Shown: in pieces, positions 18,821 to 28,538 of the stretch
Layout: every line of letters begins with the position of its first letter
Position numbering within the stretch: position 1 is the first letter of the stretch
DNA from: a bacterium
GTDB taxonomy: Bacteria; UBP6; JAFGXH01
Direction: 5' to 3'
Length of the DNA stretch: 64,000 bases
Assembly (NCBI GenBank): GCA_027064085.1
Contig: JAMOQH010000179.1
Span: 1-64,000, forward strand
Notes under the pieces: model-generated
Seen by the model: the letters and a program-made list of their open reading frames with translations, nothing else
Told to the model about the DNA's origin: nothing
The model's database searches: none
Program-made: the position numbers and the translations under genes

Positions 18821-21787
18821 ATGAATAAGTTAATTTTTTTCTTGTTTCTGTTGTTTTCGGTATTTTTTATTTCCTGCAGTGATGATCCGTCTGACCCCTG
18901 CGATAAATGTACTTCCGAGCAACGCTGTGCATCAGGAGTTTGTTTAAGTTATCATTGTTCGGCAGAGCATCCTAAAGGTGTTTGTAAAGCAGGAGAGCAC
19001 TGTGATGGAACTCAATGTGTTATATCTGTTTGTAGTGTAGAATATCCTAAAGGGCAATGTGCAAATGAAAATGAACACTGTGTAAGTGGTGTTTGTGAAG
19101 CTTATGAATGTAGTGCTGCTCATCCAAATGGAATATGCCCTAATGGTGAAGTTTGTTTGGCAAATCATCAATGCGGAGAAGTTGATTGTTCTGCAAATAA
19201 TCCAAATGGGCAATGTCAAAATGGCTATGTTTGTACAAATGAAGGCAATTGTGAACCTCTTCCATGTAGTGTTCAAGCTCCAAATGGAAAATGTGAAAAT
19301 ATAAATCAAGAATGTGTAGCTGGAACTTGTTTAGATAAAGACAGATGTACAGAAGATAACCCTCATGGTAGCTGTGCTTTACATCAAAGGTGTGTAGAGG
19401 GAACTTGTAAAGATATAGATTGTGGGCCTGGCAATCCAGATGGAGCATGTCCTGATGGTAAATATTGTGAAAGAGTTCTATCTTCTGGAGAGTGGACATA
19501 CTCTTGTAAAGATGTACCTCTTTCATGTACAGAAAATTCAGATTGTCCTGAAGAATATAAATGCGAAAGCGACAAATGTGTAGAGTATGTCTGCGACCCA
19601 GAATGTTCTCAATATCAAATTTGTAAATATGGTATTTGTCAAGATGATCCATTCTTTTGTAGTCCTGATAGTCAAAATGGTTGGTGTGAAGATGGTCTTG
19701 AATGTGTAGGTGGTTCTTGTCAAGTTCATGTTTTTAATCCTTGTGAAGGTGTTGATTGTGGTAACAATTATTGTATTGTAACAGATCCTAACAGTGATAC
19801 TGGTTATGAATGTGTAACAGAAAGCGAACTATGCTCTGAAAGTAATACAACTGGAAAGTGTAATGCTCCACAAGTTTGTAAAGATGGAGTTTGTTCAAAT
19901 CCTAATCCTTGTGATAACAAAACATGTAATGAGGGTGAAGTTTGTGACCCTACAGATGGAGCATGTGTTGAAAACTACTGTCAAGCACACCCTAACGCTT
20001 GTACTGAAGAACATACTATGTGTGTAAATAAATTTGGAGATACAGATAAGTTTTTCTGTCCATGTGAATTAGGATATGAATATAGTTATACAGAACAGAA
20101 ATGTAATTTAAGAAATGATGCTTGTACGGGAAAAGATTGTGGTGAAGGTATCTGTATTACTGATGATTGGGCTTCTGATGGTTGGTATTGTGAATGTAAC
20201 ACAGGTATGGAATATCTTGATGAAAATGTTAAACATTTATGCATAGACCCTGCTACTTATGATTATTGTACTAGTTGGGATTGTGGAGTTGGTACTTGTC
20301 AAGAAGTTACTGAAGATGATCATAAGTATGCAATATGTGATTGTCCCGATAATTTTATCTTTAAGTCTGAAGATAAAACTTGTGTTCCGGGTATAACATG
20401 TGGAAATACTATTTGTGATAACCCATTAAAGCAGTCTTGTGTAAATAATCAATTTTGTGAAGATCAGCTCTGTAGTGGAAACTTTCCTGAAGGAACATGT
20501 GGTAATGCTGAATCTTGTGTTCCATGTAATGAAACTGGTGACAATGATGGTTGTAATGGAGGTATGAAGTGTGAACTTACAGAAGAATGTAGTGCTTCTA
20601 CTTCTGCTGGTTATTGTATGGATGGATATTCATGTAGAATGGGTATTTGTTGTAAAGGTGGAAATTGTACTACAACAGATGCAACTTTAAAGCATATTAA
20701 TGAAACTTGTAATTTAGATACTAATAACTGTGTCAATGACGCAATTTGTGTTCCTACTCCAACAGGAGATGGCGTTTGTCATAAATTATGTGACCAAACT
20801 CAAGCAGACACTTGTAATGTACTAAATACAGGAAATACAGTTTATCATTGTGTTGGTAGAAATGTGTTTGATGGAATAAACTATGATAGAATTGGAGTTT
20901 GTGCAGTTGATGATAATTGTAATAAAACGAACAATGCTGGTTGTTATTCAAATCAGGTTTGTTTAAGTTTTAGAAGAACTAACTTTGATCAATGTTATGG
21001 ATTTGATGAAAATGCTACTCTTGGCTCATCTTGCTCAACAAGTACAGCTTCTATTGTTATAGATGACAATGGTCATACTAGACCTGGTTTTAATGTTGGA
21101 TGTGGAGAAAATCTATTATGTGTAGATGGAACTTGTGTGCCTAATTGTTCTAATAAACATAAATTTACTGATATTGATATTAATCTTTGTTATGATTCAT
21201 TTACTCAGAATTATAAAACAGATAACCTTAAAGTAAAAGACCAAGATAATTTAACTTTTGAGTCTGTAAAAAAACATACTGATATTTCAACTTGTGACCC
21301 TAGTAATAATACATGTAGTAATGGAAATTCTTGTATTAAGGTACAAAACAATGACTCTGTAAATGCTTCATCTAAGGATATTGGTTTTTGTAGCCAAACT
21401 TGTAGTTTTGATTCGGTAAATTATAAATCAGAATGTGGAGGTAGCGATGTTTGTTTTAAATCAGGAAATAATTCTATTTGTTTAGCCGCATCTGATTGTA
21501 ACCCTATTAATTCACAAGGCTGTGGTGAAAATGTTTGTTATCCTGTTACTTCAACTCTGAACTCTTGTATGACTCAAAGTGGTTTGGCACATATTGGTGA
21601 AGATTGTACTGGGATATCATGTCAGCAAGGATTGTGTGTAAATGGAATATGTGCTTATCCTTGTAGTATTGGAGATGATTCATCATGTGATGCAAATGCA
21701 GGAGAAAGTTGTCAGTCTACAACTGATGCATATTTAAATAACAGTTCTCATTTTGGTTCTCCATCAACTTATGGAATTTGTCAATAA
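18821..21787 (+). CDS. large cysteine-repeat lipoprotein
   Basis: A 988-residue lipoprotein from ATG 18821, with AAGGAG 6 bases upstream; lipobox FFISC, Cys19. Residues 25-380 consist of about a dozen repeats of 25-35 residues with the pattern C-S-x-x-x-P-x-G-x-C-x-x-x-x-x-C-x-x-G-x-C (for example CSAAHPNGICPNGEVC). Residues 390-560 include EGF-like units (CPCELGYEY, CECNTGMEYL, CDCPDNFIF). The remaining half has more widely spaced cysteines. The same PxGxC repeat builds the lipoprotein at 55297. Extensive disulfide bonding is expected outside the cytoplasm. No enzymatic motif; probably a surface scaffold or adhesin (inference). Confidence 0.85.
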   Translation: MNKLIFFLFLLFSVFFISCSDDPSDPCDKCTSEQRCASGVCLSYHCSAEHPKGVCKAGEHCDGTQCVISVCSVEYPKGQCANENEHCVSGVCEAYECSAAHPNGICPNGEVCLANHQCGEVDCSANNPNGQCQNGYVCTNEGNCEPLPCSVQAPNGKCENINQECVAGTCLDKDRCTEDNPHGSCALHQRCVEGTCKDIDCGPGNPDGACPDGKYCERVLSSGEWTYSCKDVPLSCTENSDCPEEYKCESDKCVEYVCDPECSQYQICKYGICQDDPFFCSPDSQNGWCEDGLECVGGSCQVHVFNPCEGVDCGNNYCIVTDPNSDTGYECVTESELCSESNTTGKCNAPQVCKDGVCSNPNPCDNKTCNEGEVCDPTDGACVENYCQAHPNACTEEHTMCVNKFGDTDKFFCPCELGYEYSYTEQKCNLRNDACTGKDCGEGICITDDWASDGWYCECNTGMEYLDENVKHLCIDPATYDYCTSWDCGVGTCQEVTEDDHKYAICDCPDNFIFKSEDKTCVPGITCGNTICDNPLKQSCVNNQFCEDQLCSGNFPEGTCGNAESCVPCNETGDNDGCNGGMKCELTEECSASTSAGYCMDGYSCRMGICCKGGNCTTTDATLKHINETCNLDTNNCVNDAICVPTPTGDGVCHKLCDQTQADTCNVLNTGNTVYHCVGRNVFDGINYDRIGVCAVDDNCNKTNNAGCYSNQVCLSFRRTNFDQCYGFDENATLGSSCSTSTASIVIDDNGHTRPGFNVGCGENLLCVDGTCVPNCSNKHKFTDIDINLCYDSFTQNYKTDNLKVKDQDNLTFESVKKHTDISTCDPSNNTCSNGNSCIKVQNNDSVNASSKDIGFCSQTCSFDSVNYKSECGGSDVCFKSGNNSICLAASDCNPINSQGCGENVCYPVTSTLNSCMTQSGLAHIGEDCTGISCQQGLCVNGICAYPCSIGDDSSCDANAGESCQSTTDAYLNNSSHFGSPSTYGICQ

Positions 21788-21799
21788 TTTAATATTATA

Positions 21800-21817
21800 A
21801 GGGGGTAAATTCCCCCT
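21800..21817 (+). terminator. probable terminator after cysteine-repeat lipoprotein
   Basis: AGGGGG-TAAATT-CCCCCT hairpin 13 bases after the stop codon at 21787, followed by a moderately T-rich GTTCTTGT. A 6-bp GC stem is rare in this DNA. Confidence 0.65.
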
Positions 21818-21973
21818 GTTCTTGTAAATATTAAATAAATAAATCTTATAATTAATAGAATTGGTATAAATGAAATATTTATATTTTATTTATTTTGGAG
21901 AAAAATAAAAAAAAACTAAATAATTAAAAACAAAAATCCGATTGAGCTAATATGAATTTTCTTGAATAATAAT

Positions 21974-22002
21974 TTGACAGAAATTTCATTAGGTGTTAAA
22001 TT
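21974..22002 (+). promoter_or_regulatory. sigma70-type promoter for the PqqD/peptide operon
   Basis: TTGACA (21974-21979), 17-base spacer, TAAATT (21997-22002), 26 bases before ATG 22029. The region between the preceding terminator and this promoter (21818-21973) holds nothing I recognise. Confidence 0.6.
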
Positions 22003-22028
22003 GTTGTATATATTTTAAGGTGCTATTT

Positions 22029-22289
22029 ATGATAAAATTAAACGATAAAGTTACATATAGAAAAATAGAAGATAGTATTTTAATTATTACTCCATGGGAT
22101 AATGCAATGCATACCCTTGAGGATATAGGAAAACTAATTTTTGAGGCGTTAATTGATGCCAAAGAAAAAGGTGATATTTTACAAGAAATATTAGATAATT
22201 ATGATGTAGAATTAGTAGAAGCTAAAAATGATTTAGAGCAATTTATTGATTCTTTAATTGAAAAAGAAATTTTTATAGAGGAGGAATAA
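22029..22289 (+). CDS. PqqD-like protein (RiPP recognition element fold)
   Basis: An 86-residue protein matching the PqqD family in length and pattern: an N-terminal beta region (VTYRKIEDSILIITPWDNAM), HTLEDIGKLIFEAL corresponding to the Y-x-L-N-x-x-G-x-x-I-W-x-L block, and a C-terminal winged-helix part (ILQEILDNYDVELVEAKNDL). PqqD-type proteins bind leader peptides of ribosomally made, modified peptides. The start is ATG 22029 with AAGG 8 bases upstream; 12 codons before it are unlikely to be translated. Its stop overlaps the ATG of the giant lipoprotein (TAATG). Together with the 39-residue peptide at 27441 and the HprK-related kinase and nucleotidyltransferase on the other strand, it suggests peptide handling. 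Family assignment is good; substrate is inferred. Confidence 0.8.
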   Translation: MIKLNDKVTYRKIEDSILIITPWDNAMHTLEDIGKLIFEALIDAKEKGDILQEILDNYDVELVEAKNDLEQFIDSLIEKEIFIEEE

Positions 22290-25200
22290 TGAATAAGTTG
22301 TTTATTTATTTTACAACACTTATTGCATTTACATTTGTCATTACTAGTTGTAGTAGTGGAAGTAGTAATAGTTGTAAAACTAGCGAAGATTGTGATAATG
22401 GTGAAGTTTGTGTTAATGAAGTTTGTAAAACGGATGAAACTAAAAGTAGTTTAAGTCTTATTGCTATTAATGATGGTGATTTTATTGATGGATATCGTTA
22501 TGATGAAAATGGTACTCTTGATGGAGTACAATTAACTATAAACGCAAAAGCTACTAATTTTAAAGATGGTACAGACATAAGTCTAGAAATTGCTACTAAT
22601 CCTAATAGTAAAGTTACAGAGAAGTTAAAAGTTTTAGATGATGGGACTAGCATAGTTAGTTTTAGTGATTTCACTTTAAAAAATGGACAAAATATGCTTT
22701 TGTTATCAGGTAAAGATAAATATGGCGAGTCTATTAATACAACAGTAACTATAACAGCTCAAGAACTTACTCTTGTAATAACTTCTCCAATAGAAGGAGA
22801 AACTCTTAAAGCTGCTGATGATCAAAATACTGAAGAATATTATATCCAAAAAGATGTTAAAGTAGATGTTAAGGGTTTAGTATCTGAAGATAATTTATTT
22901 GCGAAATTAGTTTTATTTGACGGAGAGCAAGCAAAATTTTCTTATGTGGCAGAGCCTAAAGATGGTGTCGCAGTATTCGAAAATGTTGATTTTAGAGCTG
23001 GAAATTGGAAACTAGTTGCTTCTATTGATACAAGAGCCAATTCTACAGTTAGCTCTACACCTGTTAATGTTATAGCAGAATCAACAGGCGATTGTGTAGT
23101 TAAAGTCTTTCCTGAAAATGGAACAGTGATAAATCAAAAATATTTAAAGGAACATAATATTGGTATTGATAATAAAATTCCCTTGAAAGTTGAATCAAAT
23201 TGCCCAGCTAATTTTAAAGTTAAATTTACTGTAAATAGTACTGAAATATACAATGGTATTCTTGTTCTTGATGGAGATAAAACTGTTGCAGAAACTTCAT
23301 TTGCTTTTCCTGAAGATATTGGTGGAGTAGGCTCTGAAGTAAGAGTAGACGTATCTGAAAATTTTGATGATACAAATGCTGATGGTGGTTTTATTGTTGC
23401 TACATATAATGTTGACACAATAGCACCTAACTTTGTTGAGGTAACAGAGCCTCTAGAAGATTCAATACTAAATACAGACACTGATTTAGATGGAGATGCA
23501 ACAAATGGTATTCAATTTTGGGTAAAAGGTAAAGTTGAAGGTTCTACTTCTAGTTTAAAAGTTTATATAGATGATTTAGAAAACCCTATTGGAGGAGTTC
23601 AAACTTATGATAATGCAATAGCACAAGATGGTACTTTTGATACTTCATTATTAGATAATAATCAATATACTAGTATTTCTGTTGGTGGAGAAAGAACAAT
23701 TATATTTGAAGCGGTTGATGAACATGGAAATAAATCTACTTTTAACAGAAAAGTAAATGTAATGTTGTCTAACCCTAATGAATTGTCATTAAGTTTTAGT
23801 GATAATAAATTGTTAAATCCAGATAATAAAATTAATATTAACACAGCTACAATTGGTGTTTTATTAAATAGGTTCTTAGAGGGTGTTTTGATTCTAAATG
23901 TAACCCTTAACGGAAATAGTTATGATTATACAAATAGCGTTAATATTGATGACCCTACAAATTTATTGGGATATTTTTCTTTTACTGATTTGAGTGACGG
24001 TAGGTATATAATAACTCCTAAATTCAAGGATACCAATAACTTTAACTACACCGGTGTTAATGGATATTTAAATGTTAAAACAGCTATACCGGTTTTTAGT
24101 AATCTAAATATTGTTCAAGATACTGACAATAATAATATTTTAAACATGGCAAAAGATGCAAATGCAACTTTAGAAGGGTTTCAAACTGATATTACTATAG
24201 ATACTGAAAATCTTTATTTAGATGATTTAGATTGCGAAAATGAATCAGATAGGGTGAAAGCAACTTTATATAAAATAAGTGATAATGGTGATGTTTTAAG
24301 TGAATCAGCTAAAGTTGCTTGTGATGGTAAAGTGAAATTTACTAATGTTACATTACCTGAGGGTAATTATAAATTATTTATAAAAGTAACTGATGGTTTT
24401 GGTAATATTGGAACTTTTGAAACTAGTGCTTTAACAGTAGATATAACACCTCCGGATTTAAATACTTTATTTTTAACTGCAACAACAAATTCTAATGAAA
24501 AGCCTGTTACAACAGACAGCTTGTTTTTATCTATAGATGATAAGGATAGTAATACCACAGGATTACAAAGTAATTTTAAGGCTTATTCTTTAGATTCTGT
24601 TTCAATTGAACTTAAATTTGATTCAATCGACCAAACTGAAGATGTTGTTAATGGAGTAGTTGATTTTGGCGACTTAACATTACAGAATGGTGCAACTAGC
24701 ATTGAATTAATCGCAACAGATAATGTAGGTAATATAACAAACAAAGAAATAACCAATGTAGTTGTAGATACACTAGTGCCTTCTTTGGAACTTTCTATGT
24801 CAAAAACAACTATAGATGATTCAGATGATGAAGATGATACAAGAGCAGGAATTCAATTTACGGTAACTATTAATAATATGCAAAATATTGAAGATGGACA
24901 AGTTATTTATATTCAAAAAAGTGTAGATGATGGTAATGGTAATATTACATGGAATAATGTAGCTCAAGTTCTTAAAGATGCGAATGATAGCAAAAATATT
25001 GTGATTACTCTTCCTCTTGGAACATATAAACTAAGAGCAATGGCTAGTGATGTTAATAACCAGGAAGGTTATTCTGCTGAAATTGATATGGATGTAACAT
25101 CTTCTAATTGTGCTATTGTTTCTGTGAAAAAAGGAAATTCTGAATTAGTTGCAGGTACAAACTTTTTTAATGCTAGCGATGTTGATGTAAATGGTAATGT

Positions 25201-27427
25201 TTCATTAATAATAACTTATACTGCATCATGTAATGTTTTAGGTGGAACAACTATTATAGCTAAGAAAAATGGTGCAAATGCAGCAAGTACTAATATAGAT
25301 ACAAGTTTAAGTTCAACTTTGGATATTCCTTTTACTGATGGCGAAAATATTTCATTATTATTTGAAATTAATTCCACTCCTGTTGGTTCATCTTCTTTTA
25401 CTATTAAGGTTGATACTAGTGCTCCTGCAATATCAAGAGTATTTCCAACATTATCAAGTATTACTTATGTTAATGCTAATAATACATTAATTGGAACAAC
25501 TGGTAATGAGGATAAAATTGGCGATTTAAATGATGCTTTACAAAATGCACAATTATCATTAACTGTAAAGGTTGAAGGGGCAAAAAATGGTTCAATTGAG
25601 ATGATTGCAAATGATGGAAGTAATGATGTGTCTATAGTAACCAAAAATAATATTGCCTCTAATGATGAAAATATTGTTTTAAGTGGAACAATTGCTGATA
25701 ATAAAACTCACGATTTAAAATTTAAGGTTACAGATGAAGCTGGTAATACAGTAACCACTTTATTATATAATGCAGTTGTTGATGTTACCAATCCTGGTAA
25801 TTTAGCAACTTTAGATTATGATGGAATGAGCAATACCGAAAGAAGAAAAGCTGAACTTAATTTAACATGGAATCAATCATCTACTGATGATGTGAGTAAA
25901 TATGTTATTAAATATTCAACAAGTTTGTTTGATGATACTAGTTTTGAAAATCTTGATGGAACAAATAATCAGGAAATTGTAATTAATTCACCTGATTTAA
26001 CAACTGCAAATTATCAAAAACTAATAACCTCATTAATTTTTCAAAAGAACTATACTTTTGGGGTAAGAGCTTATGATGAAGTTGGAAATGCAAGTAATAT
26101 TTTGATTCGTTCTACTGGAACTGATTTGAATTTATTATCAAAAACTTTAGATACATCAAGTTTTGATACTAATGATAGTATTTATAAGATAAAAGATGTT
26201 GGTGATATTAATGATGATGGATATAATGATGTTGTTGTTACTCAATATGTTGCATCGGGTTGGGACGGTGTAATTTATATTTTTTATGGAACTGGAGATC
26301 CCGATACTATTGTATCTCCACAGATTATCGAAGGAGTTGATGGAAGTTATGAAGGGCTTGGTTCAAGTATTACTTCTGGAGATTTTAATGGAGATGGTAA
26401 AACCGATTTGCTTGTAGGTTCAATATGGGCGGATTATTATTATGATTCAGGAAAATATTGTTATGGAGGTGGAGTATATGTTTTCTATAATCAGGGAAAT
26501 GGTACTCAGATTGATGCTTCAGATAAAACGTTAATAACAAACTCCAATCTTCATCCTGTTGCTAAATTAAGAGAGGAGGGGTCATATTACTATGGAAAAC
26601 TTGGAAAGTCACTTTCAGCATTAGGCAAATTAAATGGAAGTGTTTATGATAGTTTTGTTTTAGGACAAAGTTTTTCATCAGATGGTGGACGAGCTTTTAT
26701 AATAGAAGGTAGAGCTGGAAAGCCTTCATCAATAGATTTAGCTTCAGCATCTAATGTTGTGGAATTATCACATGATTTTGGAGTTAATAGTTATTTTGGA
26801 AACTCTGTTACAACTTTAGGTGATTTGAATAATGACAATATTGTTGATGTTGCTGTAAGTGACCCTGTAAATAAAAAAGTTGCTATTTATTATCTTGATA
26901 ACAACATTTATAGTAACACTACACTTATTGCAAAAGCTGATAATACGGGAGATGCAACAATTTTAGAAGCTACTGGAGAAAACTATGGTAGTGAAATTAT
27001 TGGCGACATTGATTTAAATAATGATGGTTATAAGGATTTGGTCGTTTCTGGATTAACTACAGGTTTGTTCTTATATTATGGTACAAATACCGGATTAGCT
27101 TCTGATTCAACATTTTCAAAGATAAATATACCCTCAGGAGGGATTGAAAATCATCCTAGTTGGAATAATAATTTCTCTGTTGCAGATTTAGATAATGATA
27201 ATAAGGACGATATAATTGTTGGAGAAAATAAGAAATTAAATATTTACCTAAGTAGAGTTAATAACTTTACGAATACATCAACACCTGATACCATCTTGGG
27301 TGAGAGTGATTTTGCTGTGGCTATTACAGGTACATTAAAAGCTTCTTCTTTTGATGTAAATGATGATGGGCTTAAAGATTTGGTTATTTGTGATATGGGT
27401 AGTAAGAATTGTTTTATTAAATATTAG
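22289..27427 (+). CDS. giant FG-GAP/Ig-like repeat lipoprotein
   Basis: A 1712-residue lipoprotein with lipobox VITSC (Cys21). After a small cysteine module (CKTSEDCDNGEVCVNEVC), residues 60-1170 form a series of roughly 100-residue Ig-like/cadherin-like beta domains marked by 'D-x-x-x-P' linkers (VDTIAPNFVEV, VDITPPDLNTL, VDTLVPSLEL, VDTSAPAISRV). A fibronectin III-like domain lies near 1175-1270. The C-terminus has about six FG-GAP-type blades with calcium-binding D-x-N-x-D-G/N-x-x-D motifs (GDINDDGYNDVVV, GDFNGDGKTDLLVG, GDLNNDNIVDVAV, ADLDNDNKDDIIVG). It is sandwiched between the PqqD-like gene (overlapping) and the 39-residue peptide gene (7 bases to its ribosome binding site region). 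This position implies joint expression; it could be the surface partner or the carrier of the peptide system. Confidence 0.88.
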   Translation: MNKLFIYFTTLIAFTFVITSCSSGSSNSCKTSEDCDNGEVCVNEVCKTDETKSSLSLIAINDGDFIDGYRYDENGTLDGVQLTINAKATNFKDGTDISLEIATNPNSKVTEKLKVLDDGTSIVSFSDFTLKNGQNMLLLSGKDKYGESINTTVTITAQELTLVITSPIEGETLKAADDQNTEEYYIQKDVKVDVKGLVSEDNLFAKLVLFDGEQAKFSYVAEPKDGVAVFENVDFRAGNWKLVASIDTRANSTVSSTPVNVIAESTGDCVVKVFPENGTVINQKYLKEHNIGIDNKIPLKVESNCPANFKVKFTVNSTEIYNGILVLDGDKTVAETSFAFPEDIGGVGSEVRVDVSENFDDTNADGGFIVATYNVDTIAPNFVEVTEPLEDSILNTDTDLDGDATNGIQFWVKGKVEGSTSSLKVYIDDLENPIGGVQTYDNAIAQDGTFDTSLLDNNQYTSISVGGERTIIFEAVDEHGNKSTFNRKVNVMLSNPNELSLSFSDNKLLNPDNKININTATIGVLLNRFLEGVLILNVTLNGNSYDYTNSVNIDDPTNLLGYFSFTDLSDGRYIITPKFKDTNNFNYTGVNGYLNVKTAIPVFSNLNIVQDTDNNNILNMAKDANATLEGFQTDITIDTENLYLDDLDCENESDRVKATLYKISDNGDVLSESAKVACDGKVKFTNVTLPEGNYKLFIKVTDGFGNIGTFETSALTVDITPPDLNTLFLTATTNSNEKPVTTDSLFLSIDDKDSNTTGLQSNFKAYSLDSVSIELKFDSIDQTEDVVNGVVDFGDLTLQNGATSIELIATDNVGNITNKEITNVVVDTLVPSLELSMSKTTIDDSDDEDDTRAGIQFTVTINNMQNIEDGQVIYIQKSVDDGNGNITWNNVAQVLKDANDSKNIVITLPLGTYKLRAMASDVNNQEGYSAEIDMDVTSSNCAIVSVKKGNSELVAGTNFFNASDVDVNGNVSLIITYTASCNVLGGTTIIAKKNGANAASTNIDTSLSSTLDIPFTDGENISLLFEINSTPVGSSSFTIKVDTSAPAISRVFPTLSSITYVNANNTLIGTTGNEDKIGDLNDALQNAQLSLTVKVEGAKNGSIEMIANDGSNDVSIVTKNNIASNDENIVLSGTIADNKTHDLKFKVTDEAGNTVTTLLYNAVVDVTNPGNLATLDYDGMSNTERRKAELNLTWNQSSTDDVSKYVIKYSTSLFDDTSFENLDGTNNQEIVINSPDLTTANYQKLITSLIFQKNYTFGVRAYDEVGNASNILIRSTGTDLNLLSKTLDTSSFDTNDSIYKIKDVGDINDDGYNDVVVTQYVASGWDGVIYIFYGTGDPDTIVSPQIIEGVDGSYEGLGSSITSGDFNGDGKTDLLVGSIWADYYYDSGKYCYGGGVYVFYNQGNGTQIDASDKTLITNSNLHPVAKLREEGSYYYGKLGKSLSALGKLNGSVYDSFVLGQSFSSDGGRAFIIEGRAGKPSSIDLASASNVVELSHDFGVNSYFGNSVTTLGDLNNDNIVDVAVSDPVNKKVAIYYLDNNIYSNTTLIAKADNTGDATILEATGENYGSEIIGDIDLNNDGYKDLVVSGLTTGLFLYYGTNTGLASDSTFSKINIPSGGIENHPSWNNNFSVADLDNDNKDDIIVGENKKLNIYLSRVNNFTNTSTPDTILGESDFAVAITGTLKASSFDVNDDGLKDLVICDMGSKNCFIKY

Positions 27428-27440
27428 TAAGGAGATGAAA

Positions 27441-27560
27441 ATGAAAAAAAAGTATATAAAACCAGTTTTAGAAACAGAAGAGATACTTGAAAGAGTTGTT
27501 TTGGGTTGTTCATTACAAGAAGGAGCTTGTGACCCTAAAGCTGGTACTTCAACAAGTTAA
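27441..27560 (+). CDS. 39-residue putative RiPP-type precursor peptide
   Basis: Starts at ATG 27441, 6 bases after TAAGGAG; an in-frame ATG at 27435 touches the ribosome binding site and is less likely. The N-terminal half (MKKKYIKPVLETEEILERVV) looks like a leader peptide: it contains Y5-x-x-P8-x-L10, the YxxPxL element known from lasso-peptide leaders, where it is bound by the PqqD-like RRE, followed by an acidic stretch. The tail LGCSLQEGACDPKAGTSTS has two cysteines (23 and 30) and a Gly/Ser/Thr-rich end. It is the third gene of the operon that begins with a PqqD-like gene and faces the kinase/nucleotidyltransferase/peptidase gene set. No lasso cyclase or radical SAM enzyme lies in the window. 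Precursor status is inference from context and motif. Confidence 0.7.
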   Translation: MKKKYIKPVLETEEILERVVLGCSLQEGACDPKAGTSTS

Positions 27561-27569
27561 AAGATGAAT

Positions 27570-28538
27570 TTAAATAAACCTCGCTAATTCTATTAAAAAA
27601 CTCCCTTTATCATTAATTGTTATTTTATTTAAAGAGTTATACAAAGAATGTTTTTTATTATAATGATAAACTGTAACAACATCTATAAAATATTCTGAAT
27701 TCATATCAAGTTTTTTATTAAATACAGAAAGTTTATCAAATGAGGTTAATATTTTAATCGTGTTTTTTAAAGTTTTTATTAACTTCATAAATGTATATGT
27801 ATCAAGCATTTTGTTTGAAATATCTTCAAATAGTAATGTCAAATATATTAATGCAATCTTTTCTATGGGCTTTAACAATACATAAGGATTTTTATTAATA
27901 AGAAAAGTATTTTCAAATCCTTTAATTAGATAATGATATCTAGGGAATTTATAGTTTTTTTGATAATAATTATTCCACATATTCCAATAGTAAAATATTT
28001 CATTTTGAGTTAATTTATAATTTTCTTTAAAAAATTCTATTAAATTTATATGATTATAATAATATCCTTCATAATCGGATAAATCATCTCTTGGAGTATA
28101 ATTATAAAAATCAAAACTAATATTTTTAGTTTGTTCAAAAAAATTATTTGTAGTAATGGGAGTTTCTCCGCTATCAGTAATAGAACAATCATAAAAATTT
28201 ATAGAAATAATATAAATATCATTTATTCTACCTAGAATTCTGTATGGGAATATATTACAAATATCAGGTTTCGCATATTTGCCATTCTCAATCTCTATAT
28301 GGCACTTTCCATCATTTCTTAATTGAGGGCATACTCCAAAATTTAGAATACTATGTTTTTCTTTAAAGCAACTACTATATTCTGATTTATATTTCTTATG
28401 AAGAAGGATTTTATCGTTTCTTGTACAACAATTTATTAAACAATTTTTACATGAATAATAGAAAAAAGAATCAGGAAATAAAAATTTAAATTTTCTACCA
28501 TTATTCTCTATTATTTTAAGCTCTTCAAGTTTTTTCAT
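27570..28538 (-). CDS. YkgJ/FliB-like cysteine-cluster protein
   Basis: A 322-residue protein with the cysteine signature of the YkgJ/CxxCxxCC (PF03692) family: CKNCLINCC at about residues 30-38 and CPQLRNDGKC...CNIFPY at about 68-98, the 'CPxL...C...CxxFPY' block. Members bind a metal or iron-sulfur centre; FliB uses the same domain for flagellin lysine methylation. The remaining 200 residues are helical and unassigned. It is the last of four tightly overlapping minus-strand genes (ATGA overlap with the kinase gene). A modifying enzyme for the peptide at 27441, or for another protein, is a reasonable hypothesis but unproven. Confidence 0.7.
   Translation of the reverse strand: MKKLEELKIIENNGRKFKFLFPDSFFYYSCKNCLINCCTRNDKILLHKKYKSEYSSCFKEKHSILNFGVCPQLRNDGKCHIEIENGKYAKPDICNIFPYRILGRINDIYIISINFYDCSITDSGETPITTNNFFEQTKNISFDFYNYTPRDDLSDYEGYYYNHINLIEFFKENYKLTQNEIFYYWNMWNNYYQKNYKFPRYHYLIKGFENTFLINKNPYVLLKPIEKIALIYLTLLFEDISNKMLDTYTFMKLIKTLKNTIKILTSFDKLSVFNKKLDMNSEYFIDVVTVYHYNKKHSLYNSLNKITINDKGSFLIELARFI

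Noticed and set aside
18944-19729. Several open frames on the minus strand opposite the cysteine-repeat lipoprotein
   Set aside because: Antisense shadows caused by the repetitive TGT/GGA codon pattern of the lipoprotein; no ribosome binding sites and no protein-like composition.
19086-27440. Tandem-looking DNA in the cysteine-repeat and Ig-repeat genes considered as a CRISPR-like array
   Set aside because: The repetition is at protein level with variable DNA; there are no constant repeats separated by unique spacers and no cas genes.
27360-27440. Longer version of the 39-residue peptide starting at 27360
   Set aside because: The extra codons overlap the 3' end of the giant lipoprotein gene in another frame, while TAAGGAG sits exactly before ATG 27441.
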